Below, in pieces: positions 55,034 to 64,000 of a DNA stretch of 64,000 nucleotides (its first letter is position 1; every line of letters begins with the position of its first letter). Both the position numbers and the translations under genes were made by a program. This DNA is from Primulina eburnea. Taxonomy: Eukaryota > Streptophyta > Magnoliopsida > Lamiales > Gesneriaceae. The notes beneath the pieces were generated by a model, which worked only from the letters and a program-made list of their open reading frames with translations, searched no databases and was not told the origin of the DNA. Location: assembly GCF_022965805.1 (NCBI RefSeq), contig NC_133108.1, positions 36,095,361 through 36,159,360 on the forward strand. Reading direction: 5' to 3'.

Positions 55034-57695
55034 TGTAGTGCCCAAATTCAGTACACGTATGACCCATGCAATTATTTAATTATTGAAGCATGTATTTAAT
55101 TTTAAAGCGAGTCCTAGTAGTGCATGATTTATGAAAATACATTATTTTAAATTATTCATGTTTATTGTGATGCACGTTAAAATGTTTTTTCGAGTTTCAT
55201 GTTTCAGGCTATTATTCGAGGCGGGATCGAGGAAAAGCCCGGCGACGATTTTTGGCAATTTCAAAAGATGGTATTTTATTTTCAATTAAGGATGGAACAT
55301 TTTAAATGATTTATTTAACTCTAGCATTTTTAAAACCTTATTTATGTATTTAGTAATTTAAGAGTTTAGAACTTTCAAAATTAGTGTGTAATTATTTTAA
55401 ATGAGGAGTTTGATTGGATTAGTGTGTGTTAACTATTAATTAGTATTTTAATTAGTTAATTGAGCACTAATTTCTCCTAATTAAAAATCCACTCACACGT
55501 TACACACACTCACACACACTTACACATTTTTACACACACTAAAACACACAACACACCCTACACATCTCATTTTTCAGATTTTAAAAGAAAGAAACCTAGG
55601 GTTCTTACTCCTTCAAGCAGCCGCCCCTTCCCCTCATTTTTCCATCAAGTTTTTGGTGGATTTTATTGCAAGACAATCGAGCCACGATCGTCCCGGATCC
55701 ACCTCGCTTCGTCCTCCGCTTCGGTAAAGTTTATCATCAAAAGGAACGTATATTCTGTTCTTGATGCATCGATCATGTCATATTATGTGTGTGTTGTTAT
55801 TTATACGTAAAACCATGTGTATGTTGGGTAGAAGTTTGAGCAATCATGTTTAAATCGCTTGTGAAACCCTTTTTAGATCTGAAATTTACGTTTTTACTGT
55901 TCTGGTTGAAACTGCGACTTTTCAGTCGAGATTTTGAAAAGACCTTCAACTAGGAAACTGTAGAACTTTTTGATGCCTTGGATTTGATATAAAATTAGAG
56001 ATTTTTGGATGAAAATTGAGTGAGTTATGACGTTTTTCGTGGGACTGCTCAAACTGCGATTTTTACGAAAATTGTGTTCTCGAAGTTTATATGTTGCAAG
56101 CTTTGTCGGGGATCGACGAGCGATCGTTGCTGCATTTAGGTATGGTTAGCATGTTGTTAAGATGGTTATTGCGGTTTCGTTTCGTGTCGTTAGGCACTTG
56201 AGAGATTGAATGGGCGTATAAATCGTGTTGTTGTAAAAAGTCACGTTCACGGGTTTATTGGGTTGCTTGTGACATGTGGGTGTTTTGGGGTAATAGTATA
56301 GGCTTGATTCAAGGACATAGTAGCCTAAGATGGTCTCGTGTTGTCGATTCTTAGTCCGGGTAAGCGAGTCTAGAGTGTAAAGCATAACATGTACAGAAAC
56401 CTTCGTAAATTCGCGTTCACAGCAGGTACACAGACCCTCAAACGAACCTAGGAACGGGGTCCGTGCCTTTGTTCTTTCCAAAATATCAGTTTACCGAGTC
56501 TACACGGACCCTTTGACGGACCCTGGCACGGGGTCCGTGTCTCCTCTTTTCTGCACACACATTTTACAGTACCTACACGGACCCGGGGCCAGAACTGGGC
56601 ACGGGGTCCGTGTACTACAGGTTTGGGAAAATATTTTAGTATGCTTTGAGGTTCGACGTCATGGTTTAGTGCAAGGGTTATTAAGGTCGTGTCATGGAAA
56701 ATTACGGAGTGTCCTAAGAAATGATTGGGCTTGAGAGTAAGCATGATATTTACGTCTAAGCTTTTCAAGTTAAGCCTTTGAATCCATGTTACTATGTTGC
56801 AGAAATGACCCCGATCGACGCCCAACGAATCCCTCAACGCCAAGTAAGTATGATGACGTGCAAAGAAAATATTTTAAGTTTTTGGAGGTATGCTAAATGT
56901 CTTGTGACCAAATTATGTTAGGATTGGAAAGCGTTAAATTATGAACGGGGACCAATCCGCCCGTTAAATTATGAACGGGTTAGATCGAGGTTGGAAAGCG
57001 TTAAATTATGAACGGGGACCAACCAGCCCGTTAAATTACGAATGTGGATCTCATGTATGTGGCAGTGGATACGTTCCTGTCAGCCCAGTACTGTGGTTTG
57101 TCTGATCAGGCATTTATTATGTTATGGGTCACTTGCTTTGAAACATGCATCTACGCAAAATAAAGTCATGTATGTTTAAGTACGTTCAGTATGCAGCATG
57201 TTTATGAAATGTTTTCACGTTATGGCACGTCTATGTTATGTATGTACGTTCAAGTTTTAGTACGCAAATTCAAGTTCAAGTATGTATGTTCTATTTTAAA
57301 AGTTGCATGCGGTTTTATTATGTATTACTCGCTATTTCCCAGTTTATACGTGTTGAGTCTTTAGACTCACTAGACTTGATCGATGCAGGTTTGTATTTTG
57401 ATGAGGAGACAGGAAGTGGCGACCAAGGGGCAGGCTTGGACTGAGCGGGAGGCTAACCCAAGGATCGCAATGTTTATGTTTTTATGCAAATGTTAATTTA
57501 CTCTGATTTCATGTTTTGAGGGAAACACTCTGAGCAAACTTTTGTGGGCAAATTTTATTGAAGTCATTTTGAGCAACCATGTCTTATGGGGGACTTGGTT
57601 GGATATTTTATGGCAAGCATTGAAAGTATTTTTACATTCAAGAAAATTTTTAATTTTTCCGCAAATTTTAAGTATTAAAAGTACGGTACGTTACA
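55034..57695 (+). repeat. Element G 3' LTR
   Basis: 2662 bp, ends GTACGGTACGTTACA, followed by TSD CTCGC. It keeps a 24-bp hairpin missing from the 5' copy, and lacks about 12 bp near 55722 (gtatcgccatgt) that the 5' copy has. Confidence 0.95.
56426..56617. repeat. GC-rich inverted motifs in the G LTR
   Basis: Inverted pairs of acacggaccc and gggtccgtgt are spread over about 190 bp: near 56430-56470, 56500-56541 (cggaccctggcacggggtccg, minus a base) and 56574-56615. The middle one forms a short perfect hairpin with loop tggcac-like sequence. In the 5' LTR the first and last are kept (48718-48755, 48838-48880) but the middle one is lost. Confidence 0.8.
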
Positions 57696-59490
57696 CTCGC
57701 TACCCAATTCATGATCTTGAATTGGCGGCTATTGTTTTTGCTTTGAAGATATGGCGACATCACCTTTACGGTGAGAAGTTTGAAATTTATTCTGATCATA
57801 AAAGCCTGAAATATCTGTTTTCACAGTTTGAGTTGAATATGAGATAGCGATGATGGCTTGATTTATTGAAGGATTTCGATTGTGAAATCAAGTACTATCT
57901 AGGAAAGTCCAATGCAGCAGCTGATGCATTAAGTCGTAAGGTATGTTCTTTATCCTTAACGACTATTGGCGTTTCAAGTTTGATAGAAGATTGTTGTTTA
58001 TCTGGGTTAGTATTTGAGACAGATTGTAAACCATTGCGATTATATGCTGTTCAAGTCGAACCAGAACTGATTTTGAAAATTAAAGAAGCACAGAAAAGTG
58101 ATCAGAATATTCAGAAGTCGATTGAGATGGTCAGATCAGGGCATCAATCTGAATACCAGGTTCGTGATCTGGTGTTATATATAAGTAACCGTCTTGCGAT
58201 GCCAAATGTTTCAGACTTGAAACGACAGATTTTGACAGAAGCGCACTATAGTCGATTTAGTATTCATCCTGGTGGCAGAAAAATGTATAATGATATGAAG
58301 AAACAGTTTTGGTGGAAATAGATGACATCGGATATTGCAGAGTTTGTGTCTAGATATTTGAATTGCCAATAGGTGAAAGCAGAAAGGAAGAAACCCGGGG
58401 GTCTACTGCAGAGCTTATCTATCCCCGAATGGAAATGGGATCACATTTCCATGGATTTCGTTACGAAACTATCACGTTCTTCCCGAGGCTGTGATGCGAT
58501 TTGGGTCGTGATTGACAGATTGACCAAATCAGAATGCTTTATTCCGTACAGAATGACATATAGATATGATCAGATGGCAGAGATCTATGTCCGAGAGGTG
58601 GTCAGATTACATGGTGTGCCGAAGTCCATCGTATCAGATCGTGATCCGTGATTAATTTGCACTTTTGGCACAGTTTACAGCAGGCTCTAGGTATGAAGTT
58701 AAATCTGAGTACCGCATATCATCCACAGACCGACAGACAGTCAGAGCGGACTATCCAGACACTGGAGGATATGCTTAGAGCTGTAGTGCTAGATTTTGGC
58801 TATAGTTGGCAAGATTCATTACCTCTTTGTGAATTCTCGTACAACAATAGCTATAAGAAGAGCATAGATATGACTCCATTTGAAGCGTTGTACGACAAGA
58901 AGTGCATATCTCCTCTGTATTTGGATGATATCTCCGAGGTACCTGATATTGGGCCTGATATGATTCGAGATATGACGGAAAACGTGAAGCTGATTCAGCA
59001 GAGAATGAAGACGGCTCAAGATCGACAAGCCAAATATACGAATATTCGACGTAGACCGTTAGAGTTTGAACAGAGAGATAGAGTATTCTTAAAGATTTCT
59101 CAATTTAGAGGTATTGTCAGATTTGGCAAGCGAGGAAAGTTGTCTCCTCATTATATCGGTCCGTATGAGATTATGGAGAAAATAGGTGATCATGCCTATC
59201 GACTCGCTATTCCACAATCTTTATCCGGAATACATGATGTCTTCCATGTGTCGATGTTACGGAAATATCTTCCTGATGCATCTCATGTTATTCAGCCAGA
59301 CAAAGCCGAGCTGGACGAGACGCTGAGTTACTTCGAGAAGCCGATCCAGATTCTCGATCGTAAGGAAAAGCAGCTCAGAACGAAGACTATTCCACTTGTG
59401 AAGATTCAGTGGAGTCGACATGGCATTGAGGAAGCTACCTGGGAGACTGAGTCAGATATAAGACAGAGATTCCCAGAGTTATTTCAATGA
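57696..59490 (+). pseudogene. Element D RNase H end and integrase
   Basis: Resumes after [40 protein letters not shown]. In-frame stops: TAG 57845-57847, TGA 57851-57853, TAG 58319-58321, TAG 58370-58372. The integrase zinc region has H-H ([12 protein letters not shown]), but the cysteine pair reads YLNC, one Cys lost. The core has D in SMDFVTKLSRSS and IVSDRDP, followed by TGA and a one-base loss near 58650. It then reads HPQTDRQSERTIQ, where the usual G is R. The rest (58648-59490) is open to TGA 59488: SPHYIGPYEIMEKIGDHAYR, HDVFHVSMLRKYLPD and the chromodomain-like tail IPLVKIQWSRHGIEEATWE, ending PELFQ, nearly the same as B. Confidence 0.92.
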
Positions 59491-59573
59491 TGTTAGTTTT
59501 CTATTCAGGTTCTGTTATACCTTCTTATTGATATGATTGATTCCCTGTGATTTCGGAGACAAAATCATATCTT

Positions 59574-59587
59574 AGGGGGGGGAGAAA
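59574..59587 (+). other. Polypurine tract of element D
   Basis: aggggggggagaaa ends at the 3' LTR start (59588). Upstream, acaaaatcatatctt matches the equivalent place in A. Confidence 0.88.
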
Positions 59588-61377
59588 TGTAATGCTCGGG
59601 AATTTTTATCTGTTAATCTGCGATTATTGATTTATGATTTGACGTGATTATGAAAGGGCCAACCGAGACACGAAATGAGATTGCATGTGACGATGTATGT
59701 GCGAGAATAGTACCCCTCGCGCATATGCGCGGCACTGATGCGTGAGGCAGGCAGAGGACCTCGCGCATATGCACGAGACAGGGCGCGCATATGCACGAGG
59801 AGGTGTGTTTTAAGATGTTAAGTCCAGATAACCTCGCGCATATGCGTCGGAAGAGGTCGCGCATATGCGCGAGACGTGCTAAATGAAAAATAAGCCATTT
59901 GTCCTTGACATGCAATATAAGTAAAAAAACCTATTCATTCTTTCATTCCATCAGCAAGAACCGATAGCAAAGTTCAGAAACTTCTCAAGTTTTATCTTAG
60001 CTTGATTTTGTGCTTACGAACGATCCGACCGTTCAATTATCGATCCGAGCTCAGATTTGTGATCCTCTTGTCATCGGCTACGAAAAGACGTAAGTTTTAT
60101 TGATTTCCAACATGATTCAGATTTTATATGTTGGAGGAATTTTGATATGCTTGAGAATATGTGTTCTTGAGTTTACGATAAACGTATAGTCGGAAACAGA
60201 TTGAAGAAAAGATACCATATGTTATTGTTCTTATTTTCCAGCTTATATGGCACGAGTGGTACAGAATTTTGGGATTATGATATGCATATGATCATTGTTA
60301 TGAATTGGTGATATTGATCTTACGATGTTTAAGTTGCCGGTATATCAAGACTACGCCGTTATGTCGTCGAAATATATTGAGAATTAGTATTGAAGGTTAC
60401 GCACCTTACTTGAGTTGTATGTTGACATAGTGCGTATCAAACATGCTATTTCAGATTGGTATTGAAGGTTTTGAAGATTGAGATTGATTTCATCCAACCA
60501 AAAACCGAGAAAAGAAAGGTATAAATCAATGTTGAATCGGGAGATACGACTCGAGTCAGATTGGACTGGAGTTTCCCTAAACTACATACTAGATTGTTTA
60601 TGCTTTGAGGTGTTTATACTTTGTCTATTGAGTTGTAGAAATGTACTTGAGATAGATGTATCATTGGCAGAATTGCCAAGTTACTAGATGTTCCGTGGTA
60701 TCGACGTGCGTAGGAGAAGATCGACTCCTATTGTAGATATTCGATACAGAGAGGACCGAAGTCTGTGAATAAGATGTACCGCCACCCCGATTGGGAGAGT
60801 AGGTGGGAGATTTATTACGTCTTATTCACACTGGGATCCCTAGACTTAGTTATGAGTCGAGTCAAGAGTTTTATCTGTATTCACTAATGTGTCATAAATT
60901 ATGATTCATGTTCTTTGATACATGGTTTATGCTTTTTTATATTATTTTATGCATTGAATGTACACATGTTTTATACTGGGATTTATTCTCACCGGAGTTT
61001 CCGACTGTTGTCTTGTTTGTATGTGTGCATGGCAACAGGTGAGACATGATAAGTACCGAGAAGAGCTTGAACGAGTGAGGATTAGCGTGGTGATCCGGGC
61101 TTAGATATGAAACTAGTGGTTTATTCCTAGACTTGTAGTGAGGAACAACAAACACTAGTTATGTGAATTGTAATTGAATAAATTTGTATGTGGATCATGT
61201 GTTGTAGACTTTACCTTTGATCTTGTATAATAAAGAAACTTAACTTGTTGTATGATTTTATACATGTTGATTACTAATGCTTTGATATGATAAATTTTTT
61301 TTTTCAAAGTAATATAAATAATTGATCCGATTAGTCCCTATGATTCAAGAAGATGAGTTAGCACTCGGATCCCCACA
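59588..61377 (+). repeat. Element D 3' LTR
   Basis: 1790 bp, about 400 bp longer than the 5' copy, which has suffered deletions. Palindromes of the GCGCATATGCGC type at about 59717-59875, TATA-like aatataag near 59922. The part 60656-61010, absent from the 5' LTR, matches the late part of A's 3' LTR in layout (agaccgaagtctgtgaataag-type sequence and a paired ggtgggaga). No gene. Confidence 0.93.
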
Positions 61378-61382
61378 CGAGC

Positions 61383-62513
61383 GGCAATTTTATACTGCTC
61401 GAGCGTGAATGCCGCATTCCTCAAGAAATATTACAGAAGAAGTGGCGCTCGAGCGGTAATTTTCTACCGCCCGAGCGCCACCTATTTTTGGAAAAATATC
61501 TTTGCCGATTCCTTACCTTAGTCTTGGGATGTGGATGATATGAGAAGGATTTTTGGGACGTTTTTGAGGCATTCAGACATATTTTCAGCAGCCGCCACAA
61601 GCTTGGAGAGCACCTTTGCGCTTGGAGTTGAAGATTCGAAGATTTCCGGGCGTCGTTCTTCGCATTGTCGTCACGCATAGTATTTTTAATCTAGTTTTTA
61701 TCATTCAAACATTGTTTTGTTTATTTTAAATATGAATTCGAGTAGCTAACTTCATTATTTGTTGGGATTTAAGGGGATCCTACCCCAAACTTTGATTTAA
61801 TTAATTTATATTTTGATTGTTGCGTTATTCTTGATTATAATATTGTTTTATCGTGTTGTTAGAGCGTAGCTAACTTTAACAACGTTTTTATATTGCGAGT
61901 GAGTTCGAGAGAATTACTTGTGATAGGAACGAGTAGTATAATCCGTGGATCTACAATTTACAAAGACATATGAAATTGGATACGCACCGATAGTCATAGT
62001 CCGGTCGGGCAAAAATTAGGGGATTTCATAGATCGACATGCGATTCACTCTTGATAAATATCTAAAGACATTTAATTACTTCACTGAGTAGAATTAGTTT
62101 GGCATAGCTCGAGAGAGTGTGTTCAATTGAATAGGAAATCCTGTCGGAAGCATACAATCACTATCGAACGAATTAATTAATTAACGAGGGGTAGGTGAAC
62201 CGATATTCCCAACAAATTCATTTCTCATTGAATTTTAATCAACCATTTTAGATATTAGATTTCATTAATCAATTTTTGAATAATTTTATTTGCATGTTTA
62301 TTTGATCATAGTAGTAATAATCAATCAACCAATTTCCGTTGCTAAAGATTTAATAATTGAAAATAATAACTGTCAAATACAGTCTTCAGTGGAACGATAC
62401 TCGTACTCACGTACATTATACTATTACTTGACATCGTGCACTTGCGATTAATTTTTGAGCGTACAAAATCATATTTTTATTAAGGATTCCACAGTACAAA
62501 TTTTTCTCGATCA
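61383..62513 (+). repeat. Element F 5' LTR, second part
   Basis: Continues the LTR cut at 20050. After the rest of the third hairpin and a full fourth one it is AT-rich and follows the C LTR in order (ggggatcctacccc, gtggaacgatactcgta, cgtgcacttgcgat) to TTCTCGATCA at 62513. No gene; an antisense ORF at 61421-61678 overlaps the hairpin and is not supported. Confidence 0.88.
61444..61479. repeat. 36-bp hairpin in the F LTR
   Basis: Arms GGCGCTCGAGCGGTA and TACCGCCCGAGCGCC around ATTTTC: 15-bp stem with one A-C mismatch, the same stem length, loop length and mismatch type as the C hairpin, with a different sequence outside the shared GCGGT/ACCGC core. Confidence 0.92.
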
Positions 62514-62519
62514 AGTTTT

Positions 62520-62537
62520 TGGCGCCGTTGCCGGGGA
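62520..62537 (+). other. Primer binding site of element F (tRNA-Asp type)
   Basis: TGGCGCCGTTGCCGGGGA, identical to that of C. Confidence 0.93.
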
Positions 62538-62634
62538 CTGTTAATCTACAATTTTATTTTCAATTATTTACTTTAGCATCTCTAATTTACTTTGTTTGAC
62601 ACCTTCTATTTCTTCACAGGTATCTCTCTTGTGC

Positions 62635-64000
62635 ATGCCAAGGTCTCTAGAGTCTGAACTAGAGATATTCGATCCCGAGATTGAAAAAACCTTACGCAGG
62701 AGACGACAACAGCAGAGTTTTAAAGACATAATGAACAGAAACGAACGTGAGGAGGAGCATCACGAAGATCTAAGGATCGAAGAGCCAAAGCGCATACCCA
62801 TGCTTGAGTATGCGCAACTGTCGCTTGATGGAGCACGTCCAAGCATAGTGCGACCAACTGTTAGGGCAAACTAGTTTGAGATCAAGCCAACGATAATTCA
62901 AATGATCCAGAACACTGTCCAATTCGGGGGAAATGCGCTAGATGATCCAAACAATCACATCGCCGACTTCTTAGAAATTTGCGATACTTTTAAATTTAAT
63001 AGTGTTTCAGATGATGCTGTTAGACTACGTTTATTTCCGTTCTCTTTGCGTGATAAAGCTAAATCTTGGTTGAATTGTTTACCTGTAGGGTCAATCACAA
63101 CTTGGGAAGACATGGCTAAAGCATTCCTCTTGAAATACTTTCCTCCATCGAAAACCATGAAGTGCGAGCGGACGTAACTACCTTCTCTCAATTTGAGCAA
63201 GAGTCACTCTATGAGGCTTGGGAACGCTACAAAGATTTATTGCGAAGATGCCCACACCATGAGTTACCTCTTGGGTTAGTTGTCCAAAATTTTTACTACG
63301 GGTTGATTTCCTCTAACCGTACCATGATAGATGCTGCTGCCTGTGGAAATCTATTGAGGAAAACGGCCGAGGAAGGATACGAGTTATTGGAGGAGATGGC
63401 TGCTAGCAGCTATCACCCTCAATCTGAGAGGAACACTCAGCGAAGGAATGCTGGAGTACATCAGGTACTGATTTTTCAGCTGTCACTGCACAATTAGAAG
63501 CACTTAACAGGAAAATAGACAGCATGAACGTAAACAGGACATCAATGCGACTGTAAGAGGTATTTTGTGAAAAATGCGGAGGAGAACACTATGTTAAGGA
63601 CTGTCAAGACAGTGGTCCTTTCTGTGTGAACAAGGAGGCACTAGTGAATCAAGTGGGGGTTCAAAACCGTCCGAGGAATGATCTTTGTTCAAATACATAC
63701 AATCCTAGATGGAGACAACACCCCAACTTCTCATGGGGTGGTCAAGGCAGTCAGACTCGAGCACAAGGACGACAGCAGTACAGTAAGCAACCGATGTATC
63801 GACATCAGCCTAGAGATAAGAAATCTAGTTTGGAGCAAATGATGTCTAAGTTCATTTCAGCCAGCGAGACTAGACTGCAAAACTAGGATGCATCAATAAA
63901 GGGCTTGGAGAATCAGATAGGTCAGTTGGCTAAAATGATCACGAGCAGAGAACCATGCACCTTGCCAAGCAACACGGAAACCAACCCGAAAGAACGAGTG
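62635..64000 (+). pseudogene. Element F gag, partial at window edge
   Basis: Starts MPRSLESELEIFDPEIEKTL at ATG 62635 and parallels C gag throughout. Lesions: TAG 62872-62874 (C has CAG), a one-base loss near 63160 in the block after SKTMK, another near 63465, TAA 63554-63556 (C has CAA) and TAG 63884-63886 (C has CAG). Recognisable parts are LRDKAKSWLNCLPVGSITTW, the knuckle CEKCGGEHYVKDC near 63570-63605 and NPRWRQHPNFSWGG. The gene runs off the window before protease. Confidence 0.9.

Larger units (their letters stand above)
47312..57695 (+). mobile_element. Element G: Tekay-like Ty3/gypsy element with long LTRs
   Basis: 10,384 bp, TSD CTCGC (47307-47311, 57696-57700) in D's RNase H. LTRs are 2652 and 2662 bp with a divergence of a few percent. 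Order: primer site, gag (with a 169-bp tandem duplication), a candidate intron, protease, RT, RNase H, integrase with chromodomain-like tail, purine tract. It belongs to a different family from A, B and D: protein blocks such as DSGATHSFISETF and SPRFIGSFEILDRVG differ from theirs. Several TAG stops and four frameshifts inactivate it. Confidence 0.95.
20051..61377 (+). mobile_element. Element D: Tekay-like Ty3/gypsy element carrying E and G inside
   Basis: Ends TGTAATGC at 20051 and CCCCACA at 61377; flanks CGGGC (20046-20050) and CGAGC (61378-61382) form a TSD with one change. Own sequence is about 7.5 kb: LTR 20051-21436, gag 21751-22640, RT 22634-23084 and 46498-47311, RNase H and integrase 57696-59490, 3' LTR 59588-61377. 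E (23085-46497) splits the RT and G (47312-57695) splits RNase H, each with a clean TSD. Protease is deleted. Relatives in the window are A and B. Confidence 0.93.
19685..64000 (+). mobile_element. Element F: Athila-like Ty3/gypsy element, right end outside window
   Basis: Starts TGATAGG at 19685 in B's gag; the 5 bases before it (TTGCA, 19680-19684) would be the TSD, but the other end is not in the window. The 5' LTR is split by element D into 19685-20050 and 61383-62513. A tRNA-Asp type primer site and a gag frame follow and run off the edge. F is a relative of C (gag blocks nearly the same) but more decayed. Confidence 0.88.

Overview
The window is a piece of plant nuclear heterochromatin, most likely from a eudicot. 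I see no host gene, rRNA or tRNA gene. Essentially all 64 kb is LTR retrotransposons nested in one another: four Tekay-like Ty3/gypsy chromoviruses (A, B, D, G), three Athila-like Ty3/gypsy elements (C, F, H) and one SIRE-like Ty1/copia element (E). One small inverted-repeat composite is also present. Plant origin rests on the tRNA-Asp type primer sites of Athila elements, the Tekay-type integrase tail, the SIRE-type gag and pol, and many premature TAG codons at CAG positions, as CHG methylation decay would give. The exact species cannot be read from this sequence.

Nesting, from the matching ends and 5-bp target-site duplications (TSDs). B lies on the minus strand (1-19684, its left LTR runs off the window). 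A (2656-16479, TSD ACTTT) is inserted in B's integrase. A's 3' LTR is itself broken by an inverted-repeat composite (8405-9813, TSD ATGCG) and by H (9905-14918, TSD CTGTG). F begins at 19685 inside B's gag and runs off the right edge. F's 5' LTR is broken by D (20051-61377, TSD CGGGC/CGAGC). D is broken in its reverse transcriptase by E (23085-46497, minus strand, TSD CAAGG) and in its RNase H by G (47312-57695, TSD CTCGC). E is broken in its RNase H by C (28829-40342, TSD TTGTT). The longest chain, B > F > D > E > C, is five levels deep.

Coding state. C is the best preserved: LTRs about 1% different, and a single gag-pol frame of about 5.3 kb with three in-frame stops and no frameshift, followed by an ORF3/env-like gene with one stop. 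E is also young (LTRs under 1% different) but has several frameshifts and stops. B, A, D, F, G and H are decayed, and A and H carry large internal deletions.

Most interesting points. (1) Between pol and the env-like ORF, E carries two related small ORFs on the opposite strand, each with its own TATA box and A-rich 3' signal, so they look like a duplicated antisense gene pair. (2) Four unrelated LTR designs each carry clusters of GC-rich palindromes or hairpins; C has the same hairpin array, with the same 72-bp period, again between pol and ORF3. (3) Three of the seven dated insertions fell into these hairpin arrays. (4) G has a candidate 174-bp spliceosomal intron between gag and protease. 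(5) The inverted-repeat composite encloses about 560 bp that looks unlike the rest and may be organellar.
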